The notes: generated by a model not told the origin, from the letters alone. A stretch of 20,762 nucleotides of DNA from Tateyamaria sp. (GCA_018668195.1 JABITU010000113.1:1-20762); one strand, 5' to 3'. Positions 6,903 through 13,310 are shown, numbered from the stretch's first letter. A program made the numbers and translations.

Positions 6903-7166
6903 ATGCGACAGCGTCGTTTTACCGAAGCCCAAATAATCGGAATGATCAAAGAACAGGAAGCTGGGATGCCGACGGCAGAGGTGTGCCGCAGGCATGGCCT
7001 GAGCCCGGCGTCGTTCTACAAGTTCAAAGCCAAGTATGGTGGCATGAACGTTTCTGACACCCACCGTCTTAAGTCGCTGGCGGATGAGAACGCAAAGCTG
7101 AAGCGCTTGCTGGCGGATACGATGCTCGACAACGTTGTGCTGAAGGATTTTCTGGGAAAGATCTGA
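6903..7166 (+). CDS. IS3-family transposase OrfA (87 aa)
   Basis: DNA-binding half of the IS3-family transposase. A helix-turn-helix at about 5-48 (FTEAQIIGMIKEQEAGMPTA, then RRHGLSPASFYKFKAKYGGM) binds the element ends. It is followed by a leucine-zipper-like helix at about 56-85 (LKSLADENAKLKRLLADTML) for dimerisation. I chose ATG 6903, whose MRQRRFTE opening is the family start, with AAGGGG upstream; an earlier in-frame codon at 6876 lies closer to the left end and is unlikely. The frame is intact. In this family OrfA alone acts as a repressor, and the transposase is the OrfAB fusion made by -1 frameshifting just before this stop. Confidence 0.93.
   Translation: MRQRRFTEAQIIGMIKEQEAGMPTAEVCRRHGLSPASFYKFKAKYGGMNVSDTHRLKSLADENAKLKRLLADTMLDNVVLKDFLGKI
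7154..7160 (+). other. Slippery heptamer for -1 frameshifting
   Basis: G GGA AAG, read as (ct)G-GGA-AAG in the orfA frame, fits the X XXY YYZ slip pattern and lies four bases before the orfA stop. A -1 slip here enters the orfB frame (LTTPSVRRAAARKAM). Use of this site is inferred from the pattern and from IS3-family practice. Confidence 0.65.
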
Positions 7167-8061
7167 CGACACCGAGTGTGCGACGGGCTGCGGCACGCAA
7201 GGCAATGCTAGATCATGATATCTCGCAACGCCGGGCGTGCAGGCTTGTCGGTGTTGATCCCAAGACTGTCCGGCGCGATCAACCGCCAGATAATCCAGAA
7301 GTTCGCGAAGAGATGAAGGCAATTGCCAGTAAGCGACGTCGGTTTGGCTACCGGCGGATCGGCGTGCTGTTGGAGCGCAAAGGCATGATCATGAACCACA
7401 AGATGCTGTATCGTCTCTACACTGAGGAAAAGCTGGGCGTCCGGCGACACAGAGGCCGTAAATGAGCGCGAGGATCAAGAACTCCGATGCCAGTCGCGTT
7501 ACGCTCAGGCGAGCGTTCGTGGCTGGACTTTGTATCCGACACGTTTGGTGCATCACGTAAGTTACGCATGCTGGCTGTGAATGATGATTGCTGTCGCGAG
7601 AACCTGTGCCTCATGGCTGATACAAGCATCTCAGGTGCGAGGGTGGCACGCGAGCTGGATGCGCTTGTGCGGATCTATGGCAAGCCATCCTGCATCGTCA
7701 GTGATAACGGCACAGAGTTCACAAGTCGTGCGATTTTGAAATGGGCCGGGGATAACAAAGTTGATTGGCATTACATCGACCCGGGCAAACCAGAGCAAAA
7801 CGCCTTCATCGAAAGCTTCAATGGCAGTCTGCGTGACGAAAAGTTGAATGAAGAAATCTTCGATACGTTAGATAATGCCCGAAGGAAGTTGGCGCTCTGG
7901 CGATACGATTACAATAACGTCAGACCGCACTCATCTCTGGGCAACCAAACACCCGCTGAAGCGCGCCCTGCGCTTGAGCAATTTCAGGGCTCCGCGCACG
8001 ACGCGCTTGCCCAAAACGAAACCGACGAATATGAAATCCAATCCCGCAAACTCTCGTTACG

Positions 8062-8088
8062 AATGAGGGAGCCTTGGGGGGCAGGTCA
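8062..8088 (-). repeat. Right terminal inverted repeat of the IS
   Basis: The reverse complement begins TGACCTGCCCCC like the left end. It overlaps the 3' part of the read-through orfB frame. CCAT follows immediately. Confidence 0.88.
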
Positions 8089-8092
8089 CCAT
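8089..8092. repeat. Target site duplication CCAT (right copy)
   Basis: The four bases after the right inverted repeat match those before the left one. On the minus strand they read ATGG and contain the ATG methionine codon of the interrupted gene. Confidence 0.88.
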
Positions 8093-8290
8093 CTTCAACT
8101 CCATACGGTAGGGGATAGTGAAGACAGGTGCATTGTACATTCTGGAGCCTTTTTCGTCGCATGCAGCATCTCTGACTTTCGCAGAATTGCAAATCTCCGC
8201 CCCTTTTGAGTATCCACCAAAAGCCAATCCACCGATCACAATAAAGACGGCCAGTGCAAAATACACTGCTCGTTTCATGTATAAATTCAT
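8089..8290 (-). pseudogene. 5' part of the small four-Cys exported protein gene cut by the IS
   Basis: A real small gene truncated by the insertion. The protein starts MNLYMKRAVYF (ATG 8290) or MKRAVYF (ATG 8278). A strongly hydrophobic stretch ALAVFIVIGGLAFGG follows, then [20 protein letters not shown] and IPYRMELK before the junction. The N-terminus reads as a signal peptide or membrane anchor, with a short cysteine-containing domain outside the membrane. Joined in frame to 6753-6836, it gives 89 residues from the second ATG, with cysteines near 30, 40, 69 and 73, suggesting two disulfides. I do not recognise the family. As it stands, the frame runs into the IS and stops at 8057. The gene sits between two transposase remnants on the opposite strand, so it may have been carried there by a mobile element. 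Confidence 0.75.
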
Positions 8291-8383
8291 TTACTTGGAC
8301 TGGTGCGCCTGCACATACGCCTGCAAAATAGCATTCATGCGCGTCTGATAGCCGCGCTCTCCTTGAGACTTAGATCACGCCAA

Positions 8384-8548
8384 CACATCATCGTCCGACC
8401 ACCTCTCAGCGATTTCCTGTGTGCCTACAATTACGCGCGTCGTCTCAAATCGCTCAGCGGTCTCACAGCTTACGAATACATCTGCAAAATCTGGACTTCT
8501 GAGGCAGATCAGTTCATCTCCAATCCAACCCACCAGATGCCGGGATAG
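8384..8548 (+). pseudogene. IS481-family transposase, C-terminal remnant
   Basis: From 8384 the frame reads HIIVRPPLSDFLCAYNYARR, then LKSLSGLTAYEYICKIWTSE and FISNPTHQMPG before a TAG. This is the characteristic tail of one IS481-family integrase-core transposase group (the usual form ends ICKIWTSEPDRF...HQMPGLNT). The TAG at 8546 stands where the family has leucine, and a second TAG two codons later (8555) is at the usual end position. There is no catalytic core upstream; coherence is lost before the LSDF block. It is a dead 3' fragment. It may be the other end of the element whose N-terminal remnant is at 6632, but the subgroup looks different to me. Confidence 0.8.
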
Positions 8549-8553
8549 AACAA

Positions 8554-9576
8554 CTAGTCAAACGTTCCTGCAACCCGGCCCAGCAACATAAATGCGCGGG
8601 CAGTGCGGGTGTCGCTGAGCGCCGAAATTTCTGCGTCACTGGCCGTTTCGGCAAAGGTCGAGATTGCCCTATCAAAACGGCGTAAAAAATGGTGTGCGGC
8701 ATCGCGAAAGATCGGATCCTGTTTCATGCGGCCCACAGTCAGAGCCAGAGAAGAACGGTCGCGTACGCCCCCCAAAGAGGCCACCGCACGACCACGTGCG
8801 CCACTTGCGAACTGGCGCCATATCTCGGGGCGGGCGCGGTCCGGGCGGAGGTCATCCATATAGATGCCATCTTGGCTAAGTAGGGTCAGTATGTCTTGGG
8901 CAGCCTGTATGAGTTGGGCGGTTTCACGATCTTTCATTGCTTTGCGCAGGGCCGCAAACCCGTCTTCATCTTCGGTTGTTTCCGGAAAGTTCAGCGCTCG
9001 GATAAAGTCTTGGTTTACCAGTTGCGGAGCTATGTCTTCGGCTGTGGTTCCCAGCGCAAGGGTCGGCTGATCTTCTGCGGGGGCAGGTGGTGTGGTGGGC
9101 GAAACCACGCGTGCCTGATCGTTGCTGTCGCGTTGGCTTTGAAACATCGCAAGTGCGGTTTCGGTTTTGCGCGTAGCGGCTGCAATCTCGTCTAGCTTAC
9201 GGGCGACTGAAGGCTCTGAAGTCAATCCTCGGCCTTGCGCTTCGGCGATATAAGCTTGGCGGATTGCGTCGATAGCGGCCTGCAAACGCTGGCTTTCCTC
9301 GCGCATCACCCGACTGGAGCGCGCTGCTGTGGCGGCCACCCAGATCATTGCAACTGGCATGAAAACTGCCAGCATGGTTACCAGAAACTGTGTGCCCTCA
9401 ATTGCGTCGGTGGCTGCTTGGGTGTCGCGCGCAATAGAATAGGCAGCGGCGGCCAAAAGCCACAGTCCCGACAGAACGATGGCCGTGACCTCGATGACGG
9501 TTATGCCCCCGTGTTTGGGCTTGTCATAGATGCCGAGCGGGGTTGGCCGGGATTGTGGATTAGACTTATCACCCAT
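8554..9576 (-). CDS. Conserved hypothetical two-TM protein downstream of greA
   Basis: A 340-residue protein of a type I associate with Rhodobacterales but cannot name. Order: a cytosolic tail of about 27 residues; TM1 about 28-48 (AIVLSGLWLLAAAAYSIA); TM2 about 64-86 (FLVTMLAVFMPVAMIWVAAT); a helical, probably coiled-coil stretch about 88-165; an acidic, proline-rich linker; and a helical C-terminal domain from about 215, ending ARAFMLLGRVAGTFD. The start at 9576 (MGDKSNPQSR) follows the greA stop codon after four bases, and the AAGG in the greA stop region serves as ribosome binding site. This gives tight coupling with greA. The topology resembles a membrane-anchored scaffold with a cytosolic domain. 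Its 3' end meets the transposase remnant, and the two stop codons overlap. Confidence 0.85.
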   Translation of the reverse strand: MGDKSNPQSRPTPLGIYDKPKHGGITVIEVTAIVLSGLWLLAAAAYSIARDTQAATDAIEGTQFLVTMLAVFMPVAMIWVAATAARSSRVMREESQRLQAAIDAIRQAYIAEAQGRGLTSEPSVARKLDEIAAATRKTETALAMFQSQRDSNDQARVVSPTTPPAPAEDQPTLALGTTAEDIAPQLVNQDFIRALNFPETTEDEDGFAALRKAMKDRETAQLIQAAQDILTLLSQDGIYMDDLRPDRARPEIWRQFASGARGRAVASLGGVRDRSSLALTVGRMKQDPIFRDAAHHFLRRFDRAISTFAETASDAEISALSDTRTARAFMLLGRVAGTFD

Positions 9577-9580
9577 TGCC

Positions 9581-10051
9581 TTAGCCGTAGCTAATCTTGA
9601 GAACTTCGTAGGATTTTTCGCCCCCGGGTGTGCGCACTTCGACGCTGTCACCCTCTTCCTTGCCGATCAGGGCGCGGGCGATTGGGGATTTAATGTTGAG
9701 CAGGCCCTTTTCGATGCTGGCTTCGTATTCGCCCACTATCTGGTAGGTTTTTTCCTGATCTGTGTCTTCGTCAACGAGGGTCACGCGGGCGCCGAACTTG
9801 ATGGACCCTGACAATTTCGCAGGATCAATCACCTCGGTCAGAGAAATCACGCCCTCGAGTTCCTTGATGCGGCCTTCGATAAAGGACTGTTTTTCCTTTG
9901 CCGAATGGTATTCCGCATTTTCGCTGAGGTCACCATGTTCGCGCGCCTCGGCGATCGCTTTGATGATTGCAGGGCGTTCCGTCGTTTTGAGATGCTTCAG
10001 CTCTGTTTCCAGTGCCTGTGCCCCGGCGCGGGTCATGGGGATCTTTTCCAT
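9581..10051 (-). CDS. greA: Transcription elongation factor GreA
   Basis: 156 residues, the normal length for GreA. The N-terminal coiled coil (about 1-75) carries the acidic tip signature [17 protein letters not shown], which reaches through the RNA polymerase secondary channel and stimulates cleavage of backtracked RNA. The C-terminal FKBP-like domain ends [18 protein letters not shown]. The start [10 protein letters not shown] at 10051 is the usual family start; an upstream in-frame codon at 10093 would add 14 untypical residues. A hairpin followed by a T-rich stretch precedes the gene and may attenuate it. The downstream two-TM gene begins four bases after the stop. Confidence 0.97.
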   Translation of the reverse strand: MEKIPMTRAGAQALETELKHLKTTERPAIIKAIAEAREHGDLSENAEYHSAKEKQSFIEGRIKELEGVISLTEVIDPAKLSGSIKFGARVTLVDEDTDQEKTYQIVGEYEASIEKGLLNIKSPIARALIGKEEGDSVEVRTPGGEKSYEVLKISYG

Positions 10052-10071
10052 CGGAGGTGTCCAAAAATATG

Positions 10072-10094
10072 GGTGGTCCAAGTTACTGACCACC
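10072..10094 (-). terminator. Hairpin with T-rich tail in the greA leader
   Basis: On the minus strand: GGTGGTC, a 9-base loop, GACCACC, then CATATTTTTGG. The stem is 7 bp and perfect. It lies about 120 bases after the VOC gene stop and about 20 bases before the greA start codon. It can act either as the terminator of the VOC transcript or as an attenuator in the greA leader. The T-run is short and offset from the stem by three bases, so termination would be partial. Confidence 0.5.
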
Positions 10095-10215
10095 AGTCAA
10101 GGCGATGCACAATACCTGACCCAATGGCGCACAGAAATGCAAGCGGATTTGTAAGGGTTTGATGCCTGCTACTTACTATTGTGCAGGTCCACTTTGAACT
10201 GTGAGGCCACATGCG

Positions 10216-10599
10216 TCAGTTGTATTGCACCACTTCGTATTCGATACGGTCGGTGTCATGAAAATAAAACCGCTGGCCCGGTTCATAGTCATGATGTTCG
10301 CCGGGGATAAAGCCGATTGCAGCGACGCTGTCGCGCATTCTGTCGATATCGTCCACGACGACTGCAATATGATTTAGGCCACCGGTGGTGGTGTAATTGT
10401 CCTTGTGCGCGGCCAGTTCGCCGGACTTGGGCACGTAAAGAGCAAGGTAGTGCTTATCCTTCCCCACATGAACAGAATATCCAGCCTCGCGCGAATTGCC
10501 CCTCCAGCGGATATTCCAGCCAAAGAGATCACACATCCACCGCGCGGTCGCGTCGGGGTCGGTTACGGTGTAATTGGTATGTTCAAGCATTGCGGTCAT
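10216..10599 (-). CDS. VOC (glyoxalase/bleomycin-resistance) family protein
   Basis: 127 residues with two beta-alpha-beta-beta-beta repeats of the vicinal-oxygen-chelate fold: LEHTNYTVTDPDATARWMCD with LFGWNIRWRG, and GGLNHIAVVVDDIDRMRDSV with FYFHDTDRIEYEVVQY. Candidate metal ligands are H7, H77 and E120 or E122. Members include glyoxalase I and dioxygenases; the substrate here is unknown. AAGGA sits seven bases before the ATG at 10599, favouring that start over the ATG at 10590. The gene is divergent from soxR, and its upstream region carries a SoxR box between well-spaced -35 and -10 elements. It is therefore probably a SoxR-activated response to redox-cycling compounds (inferred). Confidence 0.92.
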   Translation of the reverse strand: MTAMLEHTNYTVTDPDATARWMCDLFGWNIRWRGNSREAGYSVHVGKDKHYLALYVPKSGELAAHKDNYTTTGGLNHIAVVVDDIDRMRDSVAAIGFIPGEHHDYEPGQRFYFHDTDRIEYEVVQYN

Positions 10600-10628
10600 G
10601 GGGGTTTCCTTTTGCTGTTTATGTGATC

Positions 10629-10659
10629 AGTCTCCCACCTCAAGTGCACTTTAGGTCAA
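10629..10659 (-). promoter_or_regulatory. SoxR-type promoter of the VOC gene
   Basis: On the minus strand, -35 TTGACC (10654-10659) is separated by exactly 19 bases from GAGACT (10629-10634) at the -10 position. MerR-class regulators, SoxR included, activate promoters with such over-long 19-bp spacers by distorting the DNA. The SoxR box lies across this spacer as in the enterobacterial soxS promoter. The weak -10 fits a promoter that depends on an activator. Confidence 0.75.
10638..10655. promoter_or_regulatory. SoxR box
   Basis: CCTCAAGTGCACTTTAGG is an 18-bp imperfect palindrome that matches the classical SoxR operator (CCTCAAGTTAACTTGAGG) at 15 of 18 positions. It lies between the VOC gene and soxR, 17 bases before the soxR start codon, so SoxR may also repress itself. 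Confidence 0.88.
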
Positions 10660-10671
10660 GAGGCTTTTTTC

Positions 10672-11124
10672 ATGGCTACATCCGAAGGTTTGAGCATCGG
10701 TGACATTGCTGCGCGCACTGGGCTCGCGGTGTCAGCTATTCGCTATTACGAGGCGCAGGGATTGATCGCACCCTGGCGCAATGCGGCGGGGCGCCGACGG
10801 TTCCAGCGCGCCGATATCCGCCGCCTGAGCTTTGTCATGATCGCGCAGCAGTTTGGTTTCACCCTGCCTCAGATCCGGGTTGAGTTGGACAGGTTGCCAA
10901 AACATCGCGCCCCGACCAAGGCCGACTGGTCGCGCATCAGCGCGGAGTTTCGCAGCGGATTGGATGCGCGCATCACTCGGCTCGAAAAGCTGCGCGACAC
11001 GCTGGACGGTTGCATTGGGTGCGGGTGCCTCAGCCTTGACGCCTGCGCATTGTACAATGCATATGACCTGGCTGCACAACGGGGCACAGGCCCCCGTTAT
11101 TTGATGGGCGACAGCCCGGATTAG
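10672..11124 (+). CDS. soxR: Redox-sensitive transcriptional activator SoxR
   Basis: A 150-residue MerR-family regulator. The N-terminal winged helix-turn-helix is at about 7-75 (LSIGDIAARTGLAVSAIRYY, then FVMIAQQFGFTLPQIRVELD), followed by a dimerisation helix (about 85-112). The [2Fe-2S] cluster motif is CX2CXCX5C, with C114, C117, C119 and C125 (CIGCGCLSLDAC). Cluster oxidation by redox-cycling compounds turns SoxR into an activator; this is known for the family. The ATG at 10672 has GAGG eight bases upstream. The gene is divergent from the VOC gene, with a SoxR box between them. The 3' end overlaps the stop codon of the convergent EthD-like gene. No soxS follows, as is usual outside enterics, where SoxR acts directly on a few targets. 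Confidence 0.96.
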   Translation: MATSEGLSIGDIAARTGLAVSAIRYYEAQGLIAPWRNAAGRRRFQRADIRRLSFVMIAQQFGFTLPQIRVELDRLPKHRAPTKADWSRISAEFRSGLDARITRLEKLRDTLDGCIGCGCLSLDACALYNAYDLAAQRGTGPRYLMGDSPD

Positions 11125-11429
11125 CTGTAAGTTTGTCCGATCAGCATCTGCGGAGAGGCATTGGTAAAATTGGGGATATCCGCCAGCACTGGGCCAGATA
11201 CGGCCATCGCTGCGTCCATAGCAGCCTGATCCGCAAAGAGAATTGTGGCAACCGCGTGAAAGGCTGGTGGCGTGCCAGCACCACCCGCGATTCCCTTGGT
11301 CACTACTGTGTCAGAAATATGGGCGCCCATGTACTCGCCCACCATCGCCATATGTGTGTTGGCGTAGTAGGCATCGTCGAACGTGCTTCCTTTTGTTACT
11401 GGATACATAACCTGAAGTGTAACAGCCAT
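11121..11429 (-). CDS. EthD family protein
   Basis: 102 residues with the small dimeric alpha/beta-barrel pattern of EthD proteins: VTLQVMYPVTKGSTFDDAYY with ANTHMAMVGEYMG, a glycine-rich turn, PAFHAVATILFADQAAMDAA, then ADIPNFTNASPQMLIGQ. EthD itself is needed for ethyl tert-butyl ether degradation, but most homologues have no known substrate. The start has AAAGGATT about eight bases upstream. Its stop codon overlaps the soxR stop (TTAG, tail to tail), so the two transcripts converge and must interact. It is divergent from the ETF-QO gene across about 200 bases. I saw no SoxR box on its 5' side. Confidence 0.88.
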   Translation of the reverse strand: MAVTLQVMYPVTKGSTFDDAYYANTHMAMVGEYMGAHISDTVVTKGIAGGAGTPPAFHAVATILFADQAAMDAAMAVSGPVLADIPNFTNASPQMLIGQTYS

Positions 11430-11627
11430 TAGACAATCCTTTGGTTAAGATGCTTTCAGTATAGACGAAATTGGGATCAAATCAAAGAACCCTGTAATAA
11501 GGTCTGTGGCAAAGTACGTTTTTACGCGGTGTCGCGATTGCAAAGGTGACGGGCCTCGGATAGCCAAACTGCAACCAAAGTGACAGGGCCATCTGGCCCC
11601 CAGTGCAACGAACAGGAGCTGCCAATC
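11430..11627. promoter_or_regulatory. Divergent promoter region, EthD-like gene / ETF-QO
   Basis: About 200 bases with no gene. It must hold both promoters, but I could not assign -35/-10 pairs with confidence. GGGCC-ATCT-GGCCC at 11586-11599 is a perfect 5-bp hairpin in the ETF-QO leader, about 28 bases before its start codon. AGGAG near 11612 is the ETF-QO ribosome binding site. Confidence 0.4.
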
Positions 11628-13277
11628 ATGGCCCAGATTGAACGCGAAACAATGGAATATGATGTTGTGATCGTGGGCGCGGGCCCCGCGGGCCTGTCGG
11701 CCGCGATCCGATTAAAGCAATTGGATGCAGACTTGAATGTGGTGGTCCTTGAAAAGGGCTCAGAAGTGGGCGCGCATATCTTGTCGGGGGCGGTTCTGGA
11801 CCCCAGTGGCCTTGATGCGCTTATACCGGACTGGCAAGAAAAAGGTGCGCCGCTGAATGTGCGGGTCAAGGATGACAATTTTTATATGCTAGGCGAGGCG
11901 GGTCAGATCCGCATTCCCAACTTCCCGATGCCGCCGCTGATGAACAACCACGGCAATTATATCGTATCGATGGGCAACGTGTGCCGCTGGATGGCTGAAC
12001 AAGCCGAAGAGATGGGCGTTGAGATCTTCCCCGGCATGGCCTGTTCCGAACTTGTTTATGGCGATAATGGCGAAGTCAAAGGGGTTGTTGCAGGCGTCTT
12101 TGGCCTCGAGCCTGACGGCTCTATTGGCGAGGGCACCGAGCCGGGCATGGAGTTGCACGGCAAATACGTGTTCCTGAGCGAGGGCGTTCGTGGATCGTTG
12201 GCCAAGGAGGTTATCGCCAAATACGACCTTTCCACTGGCAAAGAGCCGCAGAAATTCGGCCTTGGCATGAAAGAAATCTGGGAGATCGATGCAGACAAAC
12301 ACCGCGAAGGGTCGGTCACGCATACGATGGGCTGGCCATTAGGAAGTAATGCGGGTGGTGGATCCTTTATATATCACCTTGAGAACAATCAGGTTTATGT
12401 CGGATTTGTCGTGCACCTAAATTACAAAAACCCGCATCTTTTCCCCTACATGGAATTTCAGCGCTTCAAGCATCATCCGATGGTGGCGGATCTGCTTAAG
12501 GGTGGGAAACGCGTGGCCTATGGTGCACGCGCGATTTCCGAAGGCGGATATCAGTCGATGCCCAAAATGGTGGCGCCGGGTGTCGCTTTGTTGGGATGTT
12601 CTGTTGGAATGGTCAACGTGCCGCGGATCAAGGGCAACCACAACGCGATGCTTTCGGGCAAAGCTGCAGCAGAAGCAGCCTTTGACGCGATCAAGGCTGA
12701 CAGGTCAGGTGATGAACTGACAGCTTATGAGGTGGACGTTCGCGAAGGCGCGATCGGCAAAGACCTCAAGAAAGTGCGGAACGTTAAACCTTTCTGGTCC
12801 AAGTATGGCCTGACGGCATCATTGATGCTTGGCGGCTTGGATATGTGGACGAACACGCTCGGCTTTTCGATTTTTGGCACACAAAAGCATGGGAAGAGTG
12901 ACGCCGCTTCGACAGAAGAGGCATCCAAACATAAGCCGATCCATTATCCAAAGCCCGATGGCAAGCTGTCGTTTGACCGGCTGACCAATGTTGCTTTCTC
13001 CTTTACCAACCACGAGGAGAGCCAGCCCGCGCACTTGCATCTTGCGGATGCGGCGATCCCGGTTGAGGTTAATTTGCAGAAATATGCTGGGCCGTCGGCA
13101 CGCTACTGCCCGGCAGGTGTCTACGAGTTTGTCGAAGAGGCGGGCAAGGACACGCGTTTTGTGATCAACTTTCAGAACTGTGTGCACTGCAAAACCTGTG
13201 ACATCAAGGATCCGGCCCAAAACATCAACTGGACCACCCCGCAAGGTGGGGACGGACCGAACTATCCCAATATGTGA
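11628..13277 (+). CDS. Electron transfer flavoprotein-ubiquinone oxidoreductase
   Basis: 549 residues, the normal length. Passes electrons from reduced ETF (fatty acid, amino acid and choline-type oxidations) to ubiquinone at the inner membrane. The N-terminal FAD dinucleotide-binding motif is VVIVGAGPAGLSAAIRL. The middle part contains the family's GWPLGSNAGGGSFIYH region and LLGCSVGMVNVPRIKG with GNHNAMLSGKAAAE. The C-terminal ferredoxin-like domain binds one [4Fe-4S] cluster through C494 (CPAGVYEF) and C518, C521 and C524 (NCVHCKTCDIKDP). The start ATG 11628 (MAQIERETMEYD) follows AGGAG; an in-frame codon at 11580 is less likely. The downstream TPR gene begins about 160 bases later on the same strand. 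The ubiquinone it reduces has a side chain made by enzymes like the one at 16033. Confidence 0.97.
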   Translation: MAQIERETMEYDVVIVGAGPAGLSAAIRLKQLDADLNVVVLEKGSEVGAHILSGAVLDPSGLDALIPDWQEKGAPLNVRVKDDNFYMLGEAGQIRIPNFPMPPLMNNHGNYIVSMGNVCRWMAEQAEEMGVEIFPGMACSELVYGDNGEVKGVVAGVFGLEPDGSIGEGTEPGMELHGKYVFLSEGVRGSLAKEVIAKYDLSTGKEPQKFGLGMKEIWEIDADKHREGSVTHTMGWPLGSNAGGGSFIYHLENNQVYVGFVVHLNYKNPHLFPYMEFQRFKHHPMVADLLKGGKRVAYGARAISEGGYQSMPKMVAPGVALLGCSVGMVNVPRIKGNHNAMLSGKAAAEAAFDAIKADRSGDELTAYEVDVREGAIGKDLKKVRNVKPFWSKYGLTASLMLGGLDMWTNTLGFSIFGTQKHGKSDAASTEEASKHKPIHYPKPDGKLSFDRLTNVAFSFTNHEESQPAHLHLADAAIPVEVNLQKYAGPSARYCPAGVYEFVEEAGKDTRFVINFQNCVHCKTCDIKDPAQNINWTTPQGGDGPNYPNM

Positions 13278-13286
13278 CGCCAAGAT

Positions 13287-13310
13287 GGGGGCAGGCGGAT
13301 GCCGCGCCCC
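13287..13310 (+). terminator. Possible terminator after ETF-QO
   Basis: GGGGGCAGGC, GGAT, GCCGCGCCCC form an interrupted GC-rich hairpin ten bases after the stop codon, followed by only TTT. The stem has an internal mismatch. It is weak evidence for a transcript end between ETF-QO and the TPR gene. Confidence 0.35.

Larger units (their letters stand above)
6837..8088 (+). mobile_element. IS3-family insertion sequence, IS407 group (1252 bp)
   Basis: A complete-looking element. The ends are imperfect inverted repeats of about 27 bp (6837-6863 and 8062-8088), both beginning TGACCTGCCCCC and differing at five positions. The 4-bp sequence CCAT flanks it on both sides (6833-6836 and 8089-8092), a target duplication length known for the IS407 group. 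Inside are orfA (6903-7166) and orfB in the -1 frame, with a slippery heptamer at the junction. The length fits the group's usual 1.2-1.3 kb. OrfB has an internal stop, so this copy probably cannot move without help. It interrupts a small gene on the opposite strand. Confidence 0.93.
7178..8209 (+). pseudogene. IS3-family transposase OrfB, internal stop and 3' read-through
   Basis: Catalytic half of the transposase. Part 1 (7178-7465) holds the HTH_21-like region (ISQRRACRLVGVDPKTVRRD, then RRFGYRRIGVLLERKGM) and ends at TGA 7463-7465 after RHRGRK. The same frame continues as [20 protein letters not shown] into the DDE integrase core: D in [10 protein letters not shown] in VSDNGTEF, E in [15 protein letters not shown] single CGA-to-TGA change would account for the stop, since arginine is expected there. 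All three catalytic residues lie after the stop, so neither fragment is a full enzyme. At the other end the frame does not stop after RKLSL. CGA at 8060-8062 sits where I expect TGA, and translation runs through the right inverted repeat into flanking DNA, adding about 49 foreign residues up to 8209. Confidence 0.85.

Noticed and set aside
6903..8209. OrfA-OrfB junction as a damaging frameshift
   Set aside because: The -1 shift with a slippery heptamer is the normal expression mode of IS3-family elements, so it is not a lesion; the TGA at 7463 is.
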